Below are positions 15,733 to 31,500 of a DNA stretch of 64,000 nucleotides, one piece after another; positions within the stretch are counted from its first letter, which is position 1, and each line of letters opens with the position of its first letter. A model generated the notes under the pieces. The model saw only the letters and a program-made list of their open reading frames with translations, was not told where the DNA came from and made no database searches. This stretch comes from Ptiloglossa arizonensis (Eukaryota > Arthropoda > Insecta > Hymenoptera > Colletidae): positions 434,001 to 498,000 of the forward strand of contig NW_027478784.1 of NCBI RefSeq assembly GCF_051014685.1. The letters are read 5' to 3'. Position numbers and translations under genes: made by a program.

Positions 15733-18700
15733 ATGCATTATAGGTCATACCTTATACGTGATACGTCATACGTTATACGTTATACGTGATACGTTATACG
15801 TTATACGTTATACGTTATACGTTATACGTTGTACGTTATACGTTATATGTAATATGTAATATGTTATACGTTATACGTTATACGTTATACGTTATGCGTT
15901 ATACGCTATACGTTATGCATTATAGGTCATACCTTATACGTGATACGTCATACGTTATACGTTATACGTTATACGTTATACGTTATACGTTATACGTTGT
16001 ACGTTATACGTTATATGTAATATGTAATATGTTATACGTTATACGCTATACGTTATACGTTACACGTCATAGGTTATACGTTATGCGTTATACGTTATGC
16101 GTTATACGTTATACGTTATACGTTATACGTTATACGTTATACGTTATACGTTATACGTTATACGTTATACGTTATACGTTATTCGTTATACGTTATACGT
16201 AATACGTTATACGTTATACGTTATACGTTATACGTTATACGTTATACGTTAAACGTTATACGTTATACGTTATACGTTATACGATGTACGTTATACGTTA
16301 TACGTTGTACGTTATACGTTATACGTTATACGTTATACGTTATACGTTATACGTTATACGTTATACGTTATACGTTAAACGTTATACGTTATACGTTATG
16401 CGTTATACGTTATACGTTATACGTTATGCGTTATACGTTATACGTTATACGTTATACGTTATACGTTTGACGTTATACGTTATACGGTATACGTTATGCC
16501 TTATATGTTATACGTTATACGTTATACGTTATACGTTATACGATATACGTTATACGTTATACGTTATACGATATACGTTATACGTTATACGTGATACGTT
16601 ATGCGTTATACGTTATGCGTTATACGTTATACGTTATACGTTATACGTTATACGTTATGCGTTATACGCTATACGTTATGCGTTATAGGTCATACCTTAT
16701 ACGTGATACGTCATACGTTATACGTTATACGTGATACGTTATACGTTATACGTTATTCGTTATACGTTGTACGTAATACGTTATACGTTATACGTTATAC
16801 GTTATACGCTATACGTTATACGTTATACGTTAAACGTTATACGTTATACGTTATACGTTATACGATATACGTTATACGTTATACGTTGTACGTTATACGT
16901 TATACGTTATACGTTATACGTTATACGTTATACGTTATACGTTAAACGTTATACGTTATACGTTATGCGTTATACGTTATACGTTATACGTTATGCGTTA
17001 TACGTTATACGTTATACGTTATACGTTATACGTTATACGTTATACGTTTGACGTTATACGTTATACGGTATACGTTATGCCTTATACGTTATACCTTATA
17101 CGTTATACGTTATACGTTAAACGTTATACGTTATACGTTATACGTTATACGATATACGTTATACGTTATAGGTTGTACGTTATACGTTATACGTTATACG
17201 TTATACGTTATACGTTATACGTTATACGTTATACGTTAAACGTTATACGTTATACGTTATGCGTTATACGTTATACGTTATACGTTATGCGTTATACGTT
17301 ATACGTTATACGTTATACGTTATACGTTATACGTTATGCGTTATACGCTATACGTTATGCGTTATAGGTCATACCTTATACGTGATACGTCATACGTTAT
17401 ACGTTATACGTCATACGTTATACGTTATACGTTATACGTTATACGTTGTACGTTATACGTTATATGTAATATGTAATATGTTATACGTTATACGCTATAC
17501 GTTATACGTTACACGTTGTACTTTATACGTAATGGGTTATACGTTATGCGTTATACGTTATACGTTATACGTTATACGTTATACGTTATACGTTATACGT
17601 TATACGTTGTACGTTATACGTTAAACGTTAGACGTTATATGTTATACGTTATACGTTATACGTTGTACGTTATACGTTATATGTAATATGTAATACGTTA
17701 TACGTTATACGTTAAACGTTAGACGTTATATGTTATACGTTATACGTTGTACGTTATACGTTATATGTAATATGTAATACGTTATACGTTATACGCTATA
17801 CGTTATACGTTACACGTTATACGTTATACGTTATGCGTTATACGTTATGCGTTATACGTTATACGTTATACGTTATACGTTAGACGTTATAGGTTATACG
17901 TAATACGTAATACGTTTTACGATATACGTTATACGTTACACGTTATACGTTATACGTTATACGTTATAAGTTATACGTTATACGTTATACGGTATACGTT
18001 ATACGTTATACGTTATACGTTGTACGTTATACGTTATATGTAATATGTAATACGTTATACGTTATACGTTAAACGTTAGACGTTATATGTTATACGTTAT
18101 ACGTTGTACGTTATACGTTATATGTAATATGTAATACGTTATAAGTTATACGCTATACGTTATACGTTACACGTTATACGTTATACGTTATGCGTTATAC
18201 GTTATGCGTTATACGTTATACGTTATATGTAATATGTAATACGTTATAAGTTATACGCTATACGTTATACGTTACACGTTATACGTTATACGTTATAAGT
18301 TATACGTTATACGTTATACGTTATACGTTATACGTTAGACGTTATAGGTTATACGTTAGACGTTATATGTTATACGTTATACGTTGCACGTTATACGTTA
18401 TATGTAATATGTAATACGTTATACGTTATACGTTAAACGTTAGACGTTATATGTTATACGTTATACGTTGTACGTTATACGTTATATGTAATATGTAATA
18501 CGTTATAAGTTATACGCTATACGTTATACGTTACACGTTATACGTTATACGTTATAAGTTATACGTTATACGTTATACGTTATACGTTATACGTTATACG
18601 TTATACGTTATACGTTATACGTTACACGTTATACGTTATACGTTATACGTTGTACGTTATACGTTAAACGTTAGACGTTATATGTTATACGTTATACGTT

Positions 18701-20359
18701 ATACGTTGTACGTTATACGTTATATGTAATGTGTAATACGTTATACGTTATACGTTAAACGTTAGACGTTATATGTTATACGTTATACGTTGTACGTTAT
18801 ACGTTATATGTAATATGTAATACGTTCTACGTTATACACTATACGTTATACGTTACACGTTATACGTTATACGTTATGCGTTATACGTTATACGTTATAC
18901 GTAATACGTTATACGTTATACGTTATACGTTATACGTTATACGTTATACGTTATACGTTATACGTTATACGTTATACGTTAGACGTTATAGGTTATACGT
19001 AATACGTAATACGTTTTACGTTATACGTTATACGTTACACGTTATACGTTATACGTTATACGTTATAAGTTATACGTTATACGTTATACGTTATACGTTA
19101 TACGTTAGACGTTATAGGTTATACGTTAGACGTTATATGTTATACGTTATACGTTGCACGTTATACGTTATATGTAATATGTAATACGTTATACGTTATA
19201 CGCTATACGTTATACGTTACACGTTATACGTTATACGTTATGCGTTATACGTTATGCGTTATACGTTATACGTTATACGTTATACGTTAGACGTTATAGG
19301 TTATACGTAATACGTAATACGTTTTACGATATACGTTATACGTTACACGTTATACGTTATACGTTATACGTTATAAGTTATACGTTATACGTTATACGGT
19401 ATACGTTATACGTTATACGTTATACGTTGTACGTTATACGTTATATGTAAGTTGTAATACGTTATACGTTATACGTTAAACGTTAGACGTTATATGTTAT
19501 ACGTTATACGTTGTACGTTATACGTTATATGTAATATGTAATACGTTATAAGTTATACGCTATACGTTATACGTTACACGTTATACGTTATACGTTATGC
19601 GTTATACGTTATGCGTTATACGTTATACGTTATACGTTATACGTTATACGTTATACGTTATACGTTATACGTTATACGTTATACGTTACACGTTATACGT
19701 TATACGTTATACGTTGTACGTTATACGTTAAACGTTAGACGTTATATGTTATACGTTATACGTTATACGTTGTACGTTATACGTTATATGTAATATGTAA
19801 TACGTTATACGTTATACGTTAAACGTTAGACGTTATATGTTATACGTTATACGTTGTACGTTATACGTTATATGTAATATGTAATCCGTTCTACGTTATA
19901 CGCTATACGTTATACGTTACACGTTATACGTTATACGTTATGCGTTATACGTTATACGTTATACGTAATACGTTATACGTTATACGTTATACGTTATACG
20001 TTATACGTTATACGTTATACGTTATACGTTATACGTTATACGTTAGACGTTATAGGTTATACGTAATACGTAATACGTTTTACGTTATACGTTATACGTT
20101 ACACGTTATACGTTATACGGTATACGTTATACGTTATACGTTATACGTTATACGTTATACGTTATACGTTATACGTTATATGTTATACGTTATACGTTAT
20201 ACGTTATACGTTATTCGTTATACGTTATACGTTATACGTTATACGTTATACGTTATACGTTTTACGTTATACGTTAAACGTTAGACGTTATACGTTATAC
20301 GTTATACGATATACGTTATACGTTATACGTTATACGTTATGCGTTATACGCTATACGTT
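15733..20359. repeat. Long higher-order repeat, copy 3 (4627 bp)
   Basis: It opens like copies 1 and 2, with both ATGCAT anchors (15733, 15915). From about 16.07 kb it switches to different content: GTCATAG, then E-blocks (16466, 17046) with A-blocks at 16688 and 17367. From about 17.6 kb it returns to the B/C tail. It is thus a mosaic, with the A-B-C frame of copies 1-2 and an E-block insert. A marker unit GTAAGTT at 19447 replaces the usual GTAATAT of the B-block. Confidence 0.88.
17046..17101. repeat. E-block word (representative copy)
   Basis: Eight units: GTTTGAC, two consensus units, GGTATAC, GTTATGC, CTTATAC, consensus, CTTATAC. Copies or shortened forms start at 16466, 17046, 21085, 21743, 22569, 24892, 25543, 26119, 26944, 29267, 29842, 30674, 31430, 32012, 32838, 35371 and 36932. 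I found none outside 16.4-37 kb, so the word marks one amplified territory. A sub-variant with GTTACAC before GGTATAC occurs at 21085, 24892, 25543, 29267 and 31430. Confidence 0.88.
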
Positions 20360-23300
20360 ATGCATTATAGGTCATACCTTATACGTGATACGTCATACGT
20401 TATACGTTATACGTGATACGTTATACGTTATACGTTATACGTTATACGTTATACGTTGTACGTTATACGTTATATGTAATATGTAATATGTTATACGTTA
20501 TACGTTATACGTTATACGTTATGCGTTATACGCTATACGTTTTGCATTATAGGTCATACCTTATACGTGATACGTCATACGTTATACGTTATACGTTATA
20601 CGTTATACGTTATACGTTATACGTTGTACGTTATACGTTATATGTAATATGTAATATGTTATACGTTATACGCTATACGTTATACGTTACACGTCATAGG
20701 TTATACGTTATGCGTTATACGTTATGCGTTATACGTTATACGTTATACGTTATACGTTATACGTTATACGTTATACGTTATACGTTATACGTTATACGTT
20801 ATACGTTATTCGTTATACGTTATACGTAATACGTTATACGTTATACGTTATACGTTATACGTTATACGTTATACGTTAAACGTTATACGTTATACGTTAT
20901 ACGTTATACGATGTACGTTATACGTTATACGTTGTACGTTATACGTTATACGTTATATGTTATACGTTATACGTTATACGTTATACGTTATACGTTAAAC
21001 GTTATACGTTATACGTTATGCGTTATACGTTATACGTTATACGTTATGCGTTATACGTTATACGTTATACGTTATACGTTATACGTTTGACGTTATACGT
21101 TACACGGTATACGTTATGCCTTATATGTTATACGTTATACGTTATACGTTATACGTTATACGATATACGTTATACGTTATACGTTATACGTTATACGTTA
21201 TACGTTATACGTGATACGTTATGCGTTATACGTTATGCGTTATACGTTATACGTTATACGTTATACGTTATACGTTATGCGTTATACGCTATACGTTATG
21301 CGTTATAGGTCATACCTTATACGTGATACGTCATACGTTATACGTTATACGTCATACGTTATACGTTACACGTCATAGGTTATACGTTATACGTTATACG
21401 TTATACGTTATACGTTAAACGTTATACGTTATACGTTATACGTTATACGATGTACGTTATACGTTATACGTTGTACGTTATACGTTATACGTTATATGTT
21501 ATACGTTATACGTTATACGTTATACGTTATACGTTAAACGTTATACGTTATACGTTATACGTTATACGATATACGTTATACGTTATACGTTGTACGTTAT
21601 ACGTTATACGTTATACGTTATACGTTATACGTTATACGTTATACGTTAAACGTTATACGTTATACGCTATGCGTTATACGTTATACGTTATACGTTATGC
21701 GTTATACGTTATACGTTATACGTTATACGTTATACGTTATACGTTTGACGTTATACGTTATACGGTATACGTTATGCCTTATACGTTATACCTTATACGT
21801 TATACGTTATACGTTAAACGTTATACGTTATACGTTATACGTTATACGATATACGTTATACGTTATAGGTTGTACGTTATACGTTATACGTTATACGTTA
21901 TACGTTATACGTTATACGTTATACGTTAAACGTTATACGTTATACGTTATGCGTTATACGTTATACGTTATACGTTATGCGTTATACGTTATACGTTATA
22001 CGTTATACGTTATACGTTATACGTTATGCGTTATACGCTATACGTTATGCGTTATAGGTCATACCTTATACGTGATACGTCATACGTTATACGTTATACG
22101 TCATACGTTATACGTTATACGTTATACGTTATACGTTGTACGTTATACGTTATATGTAATATGTAATATGTTATACGTTATACGCTATACGTTATACGTT
22201 ACACGTTGTACTTTATACGTAATGCGTTATACGTTATGCGTTATACGTTATACGTTATACGTTATACGTTATACGTTATACGTTATACGTTATACGTTAT
22301 TCGTTATACGTTATACGTAATACGTTATACGTTATACGTTATACGTTATACGTTATACGTTATACGTTAAACGTTATACGTTATACGTTATACGTTATAC
22401 GATATACGTTATACGTTATACGTTGTACGTTATACGTTATACGTTATACGTTATACGTTATACGTTATACGTTACACGTTAAACGTTATACGTTATACGT
22501 TATGCGTTATACGTTATACGTTATACGTTATGCGTTATACGTTATACGTTATACGTTATACGTTATACGTTTGACGTTATACGTTATACGGTATACGTTA
22601 TGCCTTATACGTTATACGTTATACGTTATACGTTATACGTTATATGATATACGTTATACGTTATACGTTATACGTTATACGTTATACGTTATACGTTAAA
22701 CGTTATACGTTATACGTTATACGTTATACGTTATACGTTATACGATATGCGTTATACGTTATACGTTATACGTTATACGTTATACGTTATACGTTATACG
22801 TTATACGTTATACGTTATACGTTACACGTTAAACGTTATACGTTATACGTTATACGTTATACGTAATACGTTATACGTTAGACGTTATAGGTTATACGTA
22901 ATACGTAATACGTTTTACGTTATACGTTATACGTTACACGTTATACGTTATACGTTATACGTTATAAGTTATACGTTATACGTTATACGGTATACATTAT
23001 ACGTTATACGTTGGACGTTACAGGTTAAACGTAATACGTAATACGTTATACGTTATGCGTTATACGTTATACGTTATACGTTATACGTTAGACGTTATAG
23101 GTTATACGTAATACGTAATACGCTTTACGTTATACGTTATACGTTACACGTTATACGTTATACGTTATACGTTATAAGTTATACGTTATACGTTATACGG
23201 TATACGTTATACGTTATACGTTATACGTTATACGTTATACGTTATACGTTATACGTTATACGTTATACGTTATACGTTATACGTTATACGTTATACGTTA

Positions 23301-24146
23301 TACGTTATACGTTATGCGTTATACGCTATACGTTATGCGTTATAGGTCATACCTTATACGTGATACGTCATACGTTATACGTTATACGTTATACGTTATG
23401 CGTTATACGTTATACGTTATACGTTATACGTTAGACGTTATAGGTTATACGTAATACGTAATACGTTTTACGATATACGTTATACGTTACACGTTATACG
23501 TTATACGTTATACGTTATAAGTTATACGTTATACGTTATACGGTATACGTTATACGTTATACGTTATACGTTGTACGTTATACGTTATATATAAGTTGTA
23601 ATACGTTATACGTTATACGTTAAACGTTAGACGTTATATGTTATACGTTATACGTTGTACGTTATACGTTATATGTAATATGTAATACGTTATAAGTTAT
23701 ACGCTATACGTTATACGTTACACGTTATACGTTATACGTTATGCGTTATACGTTATGCGTTATACGTTATACGTTATACGTTATACGTTATACGTTATAC
23801 GTTATACGTTATACGTTATACGTTATGCGTTACACGTTATGCGTTATACGTTATACGTTGTACGTTATACGTTAAACGTTAGACGTTATATGTTATACGT
23901 TATACGTTATACGTTGTACGTTATACGTTATATGTAATATGTAATACGTTATACGTTATACGTTAAACGTTAGACGTTATATGTTATACGTTATACGTTG
24001 TACGTTATACGTTATATGTAATATGTAATCCGTTCTACGTTATACGCTATACGTTATACGTTACACGTTATACGTTATACGTTATGCGTTATACGTTATA
24101 CGTTATACGTTATACGTTATACGTTATGCGTTATACGCTATACGTT
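20360..24146. repeat. Long higher-order repeat, copy 4 (3787 bp)
   Basis: Same order as copy 3: double A-block, E-blocks (21085, 21743, 22569), A-blocks (21308, 22057, 23345), a G-block at 23010, then B/C words. The second A-block anchor has changed from ATGCAT to TTGCAT (about 20542), a marker shared with copies 5 and 6. The B-block marker has changed further, to ATAAGTT at 23591. Confidence 0.88.
23010..23044. repeat. G-block word (representative copy)
   Basis: Five units: GTTGGAC, GTTACAG, GTTAAAC and two GTAATAC. It is rare, with copies starting at 23010, 27385, 31116, 33286, 37360, 45116 and 48280; the last two have one GTAATAC. The spacings 4375, 3731, 2170, 4074 and 3164 are all multiples of 7. 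They reproduce the offsets of the long repeats and local duplications, which makes this a clean lineage marker. Confidence 0.88.
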
Positions 24147-27100
24147 ATGCATTATAGGTCATACCTTATACGTGATACGTCATACGTTATACGTTATACG
24201 TGATACGTTATACGTTATACGTTATACGTTATACGTTATACGTTGTACGTTATACGTTATATGTAATATGTAATATGTTATACGTTATACGTTATACGTT
24301 ATACGTTATGCGTTATACGCTATACGTTTTGCATTATAGGTCATACCTTATACGTGATACGTCATACGTTATACGTTATACGTTATACGTTATACGTTAT
24401 ACGTTATACGTTGTACGTTATACGTTATATGTAATATGTAATATGTTATACGTTATACGCTATACGTTATACGTTACACGTCATAGGTTATACGTTATGC
24501 GTTATACGTTATGCGTTATACGTTATACGTTATACGTTATACGTTATACGTTATACGTTATACGTTATACGTTATACGTTATACGTTATACGTTATACGT
24601 TATTCGTTATACGTTATACGTAATACGTTATACGTTATACGTTATACGTTATACGTTATACGTTATACGTTATACGTTATACGTTAAACGTTATACGTTA
24701 TACGTTATACGTTATACGATGTACGTTATACGTTATACGTTGTACGTTATACGTTATACGTTATACGTTATACGTTATACGTTATACGTTATACGTTATA
24801 CGTTAAACGTTATACGTTATACGTTATGCGTTATACGTTATACGTTATACGTTATGCGTTATACGTTATACGTTATACGTTATACGTTATACGTTTGACG
24901 TTATACGTTACACGGTATACGTTATGCCTTATATGTTATACGTTATACGTTATACGTTATACGTTATACGATATACGTTATACGTTATACGTTATACGTT
25001 ATACGTTATACGTTATACGTGATACGTTATGCGTTATACGTTATGCGTTATACGTTATACGTTATACGTTATACGTTATACGTTATGCGTTATACGCTAT
25101 ACGTTATGCGTTATAGGTCATACCTTATACGTGATACGTCATACGTTATACGTTATACGTGATACGTTATACGTTATACGTTATTCGTTATACGTTATAC
25201 GTAATACGTTATACGTTATACGTTATACGTTATACGTTATACGTTATACGTTATACGTTATACGTTATTCGTTATACGTTATACGTAATACGTTATACGT
25301 TATACGTTATACGTTATACGTTATACGTTATACGTTAAACGTTATACGTTATACGTTATACGTTATACGATGTACGTTATACGTTATACGTTGTACGTTA
25401 TACGTTATACGTTATATGTTATACGTTATACGTTATACGTTATACGTTATACGTTAAACGTTATACGTTATACGTTATGCGTTATACGTTATACGTTATA
25501 CGTTATGCGTTATACGTTATACGTTATACGTTATACGTTATACGTTTGACGTTATACGTTACACGGTATACGTTATGCCTTATATGTTATACGTTATACG
25601 TTATACGTTATACGTTATACGATATACGTTATACGTTATACGTTATACGTTATACGTTATACGTTATACGTGATACGTTATGCGTTATACGTTATGCGTT
25701 ATACGTTATACGTTATACGTTATACGTTATACGTTATGCGTTATACGCTATACGTTATGCGTTATAGGTCATACCTTATACGTGATACGTCATACGTTAT
25801 ACGTTATACGTGATACGTTATACGTTATACGTTATTCGTTATACGTTATACGTAATACGTTATACGTTATACGTTATACGTTATACGTTATACGTTATAC
25901 GTTATACGTTAAACGTTATACGTTATACGTTATACGTTATACGATATACGTTATACGTTATACGTTGTACGTTATACGTTATACGTTATACGTTATACGT
26001 TATACGTTATACGTTATACGTTAAACGTTATACGTTATACGCTATGCGTTATACGTTATACGTTATACGTTATGCGTTATACGTTATACGTTATACGTTA
26101 TACGTTATACGTTATACGTTTGACGTTATACGTTATACGGTATACGTTATGCCTTATACGTTATACCTTATACGTTATACGTTATACGTTAAACGTTATA
26201 CGTTATACGTTATACGTTATACGATATACGTTATACGTTATAGGTTGTACGTTATACGTTATACGTTATACGTTATACGTTATACGTTATACGTTATACG
26301 TTAAACGTTATACGTTATACGTTATGCGTTATACGTTATACGTTATACGTTATGCGTTATACGTTATACGTTATACGTTATACGTTATACGTTATACGTT
26401 ATGCGTTATACGCTATACGTTATGCGTTATAGGTCATACCTTATACGTGATACGTCATACGTTATACGTTATACGTCATACGTTATACGTTATACGTTAT
26501 ACGTTATACGTTGTACGTTATACGTTATATGTAATATGTAATATGTTATACGTTATACGCTATACGTTATACGTTACACGTTGTACTTTATACGTAATGC
26601 GTTATACGTTATGCGTTATACGTTATACGTTATACGTTATACGTTATACGTTATACGTTATACGTTATACGTTATTCGTTATACGTTATACGTAATACGT
26701 TATACGTTATACGTTATACGTTATACGTTATACGTTATACGTTAAACGTTATACGTTATACGTTATACGTTATACGATATACGTTATACGTTATACGTTG
26801 TACGTTATACGTTATACGTTATACGTTATACGTTATACGTTATACGTTACACGTTAAACGTTATACGTTATACGTTATGCGTTATACGTTATACGTTATA
26901 CGTTATGCGTTATACGTTATACGTTATACGTTATACGTTATACGTTTGACGTTATACGTTATACGGTATACGTTATGCCTTATACGTTATACGTTATACG
27001 TTATACGTTATACGTTATATGATATACGTTATACGTTATACGTTATACGTTATACGTTATACGTTATACGTTAAACGTTATACGTTATACGTTATACGTT

Positions 27101-28521
27101 ATACGTTATACGTTATACGATATGCGTTATACGTTATACGTTATACGTTATACGTTATACGTTATACGTTATACGTTATACGTTATACGTTATACGTTAC
27201 ACGTTAAACGTTATACGTTATACGTTATACGTTATACGTAATACGTTATACGTTAGACGTTATAGGTTATACGTAATACGTAATACGTTTTACGTTATAC
27301 GTTATACGTTACACGTTATACGTTATACGTTATACGTTATAAGTTATACGTTATACGTTATACGGTATACATTATACGTTATACGTTGGACGTTACAGGT
27401 TAAACGTAATACGTAATACGTTATACGTTATGCGTTATACGTTATACGTTATACGTTATACGTTAGACGTTATAGGTTATACGTAATACGTAATACGCTT
27501 TACGTTATACGTTATACGTTACACGTTATACGTTATACGTTATACGTTATAAGTTATACGTTATACGTTATACGGTATACGTTATACGTTATACGTTATA
27601 CGTTATACGTTATACGTTATACGTTATACGTTATACGTTATACGTTATACGTTATACGTTATACGTTATACGTTATACGTTATACGTTATGCGTTATACG
27701 CTATACGTTATGCGTTATAGGTCATACCTTATACGTGATACGTCATACGTTATACGTTATACGTTATACGTTATGCGTTATACGTTATACGTTATACGTT
27801 ATACGTTAGACGTTATAGGTTATACGTAATACGTAATACGTTTTACGATATACGTTATACGTTACACGTTATACGTTATACGTTATACGTTATAAGTTAT
27901 ACGTTATACGTTATACGGTATACGTTATACGTTATACGTTATACGTTGTACGTTATACGTTATATATAAGTTGTAATACGTTATACGTTATACGTTAAAC
28001 GTTAGACGTTATATGTTATACGTTATACGTTGTACGTTATACGTTATATGTAATATGTAATACGTTATAAGTTATACGCTATACGTTATACGTTACACGT
28101 TATACGTTATACGTTATGCGTTATACGTTATGCGTTATACGTTATACGTTATACGTTATACGTTATACGTTATACGTTATACGTTATACGTTATACGTTA
28201 TACGTTACACGTTATGCGTTATACGTTATACGTTGTACGTTATACGTTAAACGTTAGACGTTATATGTTATACGTTATACGTTATACGTTGTACGTTATA
28301 CGTTATATGTAATATGTAATACGTTATACGTTATACGTTAAACGTTAGACGTTATATGTTATACGTTATACGTTGTACGTTATACGTTATATGTAATATG
28401 TAATCCGTTCTACGTTATACGCTATACGTTATACGTTACACGTTATACGTTATACGTTATGCGTTATACGTTATACGTTATACGTTATACGTTATACGTT
28501 ATGCGTTATACGCTATACGTT
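24147..28521. repeat. Long higher-order repeat, copy 5 (4375 bp)
   Basis: From about 21.5 kb onward the sequence recurs at an offset of 4375 bp (625 units). Matching markers are the ends of spurious ORFs at 21929 and 26304, G-blocks at 23010 and 27385, ATAAGTT at 23591 and 27966, and ATGCAT at 24147 and 28522. This copy carries an extra 651-bp internal duplication (24826-25116 recurring at 25477-25767) that the next copy lacks. That explains the 3724-bp offset (4375 minus 651) seen downstream. Confidence 0.9.
24826..25767. repeat. 651-bp internal duplication in copy 5
   Basis: The segment 24826-25116 (GTTATGC words, E-block with GTTACAC, A-block at 25116) recurs at 25477-25767 (A-block at 25767), an offset of 651 bp or 93 units. 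Spurious ORFs in the two translate identically. The corresponding place in copy 6 (29201-29491) has a single copy, so this is a gain in copy 5 or a loss in copy 6. Confidence 0.88.
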
Positions 28522-31500
28522 ATGCATTATAGGTCATACCTTATACGTGATACGTCATACGTTATACGTTATACGTGATACGTTATACGTTATACGTTAT
28601 ACGTTATACGTTATACGTTGTACGTTATACGTTATATGTAATATGTAATATGTTATACGTTATACGTTATACGTTATACGTTATGCGTTATACGCTATAC
28701 GTTTTGCATTATAGGTCATACCTTATACGTGATACGTCATACGTTATACGTTATACGTTATACGTTATACGTTATACGTTATACGTTGTACGTTATACGT
28801 TATATGTAATATGTAATATGTTATACGTTATACGCTATACGTTATACGTTACACGTCATAGGTTATACGTTATGCGTTATACGTTATGCGTTATACGTTA
28901 TACGTTATACGTTATACGTTATACGTTATACGTTATACGTTATACGTTATACGTTATACGTTATACGTTATACGTTATTCGTTATACGTTATACGTAATA
29001 CGTTATACGTTATACGTTATACGTTATACGTTATACGTTATACGTTATACGTTATACGTTAAACGTTATACGTTATACGTTATACGTTATACGATGTACG
29101 TTATACGTTATACGTTGTACGTTATACGTTATACGTTATACGTTATACGTTATACGTTATACGTTATACGTTATACGTTAAACGTTATACGTTATACGTT
29201 ATGCGTTATACGTTATACGTTATACGTTATGCGTTATACGTTATACGTTATACGTTATACGTTATACGTTTGACGTTATACGTTACACGGTATACGTTAT
29301 GCCTTATATGTTATACGTTATACGTTATACGTTATACGTTATACGATATACGTTATACGTTATACGTTATACGTTATACGTTATACGTTATACGTGATAC
29401 GTTATGCGTTATACGTTATGCGTTATACGTTATACGTTATACGTTATACGTTATACGTTATGCGTTATACGCTATACGTTATGCGTTATAGGTCATACCT
29501 TATACGTGATACGTCATACGTTATACGTTATACGTGATACGTTATACGTTATACGTTATTCGTTATACGTTATACGTAATACGTTATACGTTATACGTTA
29601 TACGTTATACGTTATACGTTATACGTTATACGTTAAACGTTATACGTTATACGTTATACGTTATACGATATACGTTATACGTTATACGTTGTACGTTATA
29701 CGTTATACGTTATACGTTATACGTTATACGTTATACGTTATACGTTAAACGTTATACGTTATACGCTATGCGTTATACGTTATACGTTATACGTTATGCG
29801 TTATACGTTATACGTTATACGTTATACGTTATACGTTATACGTTTGACGTTATACGTTATACGGTATACGTTATGCCTTATACGTTATACCTTATACGTT
29901 ATACGTTATACGTTAAACGTTATACGTTATACGTTATACGTTATACGATATACGTTATACGTTATAGGTTGTACGTTATACGTTATACGTTATACGTTAT
30001 ACGTTATACGTTATACGTTATACGTTAAACGTTATACGTTATACGTTATGCGTTATACGTTATACGTTATACGTTATGCGTTATACGTTATACGTTATAC
30101 GTTATACGTTATACGTTATACGTTATGCGTTATACGCTATACGTTATGCGTTATAGGTCATACCTTATACGTGATACGTCATACGTTATACGTTATACGT
30201 CATACGTTATACGTTATACGTTATACGTTATACGTTGTACGTTATACGTTATATGTAATATGTAATATGTTATACGTTATACGCTATACGTTATACGTTA
30301 CACGTTGTACTTTATACGTAATGCGTTATACGTTATGCGTTATACGTTATACGTTATACGTTATACGTTATACGTTATACGTTATACGTTATACGTTATT
30401 CGTTATACGTTATACGTAATACGTTATACGTTATACGTTATACGTTATACGTTATACGTTATACGTTAAACGTTATACGTTATACGTTATACGTTATACG
30501 ATATACGTTATACGTTATACGTTGTACGTTATACGTTATACGTTATACGTTATACGTTATACGTTATACGTTACACGTTAAACGTTATACGTTATACGTT
30601 ATGCGTTATACGTTATACGTTATACGTTATGCGTTATACGTTATACGTTATACGTTATACGTTATACGTTATACGTTTGACGTTATACGTTATACGGTAT
30701 ACGTTATGCCTTATACGTTATACGTTATACGTTATACGTTATACGTTATATGATATACGTTATACGTTATACGTTATACGTTATACGTTATACGTTATAC
30801 GTTAAACGTTATACGTTATACGTTATACGTTATACGTTATACGTTATACGATATGCGTTATACGTTATACGTTATACGTTATACGTTATACGTTATACGT
30901 TATACGTTATACGTTATACGTTATACGTTACACGTTAAACGTTATACGTTATACGTTATACGTTATACGTAATACGTTATACGTTAGACGTTATAGGTTA
31001 TACGTAATACGTAATACGTTTTACGTTATACGTTATACGTTACACGTTATACGTTATACGTTATACGTTATAAGTTATACGTTATACGTTATACGGTATA
31101 CATTATACGTTATACGTTGGACGTTACAGGTTAAACGTAATACGTAATACGTTATACGTTATGCGTTATACGTTATACGTTATACGTTATACGTTAGACG
31201 TTATAGGTTATACGTAATACGTAATACGCTTTACGTTATACGTTATACGTTACACGTTATACGTTATACGTTATACGTTATAAGTTATACGTTATACGTT
31301 ATACGGTATACGTTATACGTTATACGTTATACGTTATACGTTATACGTTATACGTTATACGTTATGCGTTATACGTTATACGTTATACGTTATGCGTTAT
31401 ACGTTATACGTTATACGTTATACGTTATACGTTTGACGTTATACGTTACACGGTATACGTTATGCCTTATATGTTATACGTTATACGTTATACGTTATAC

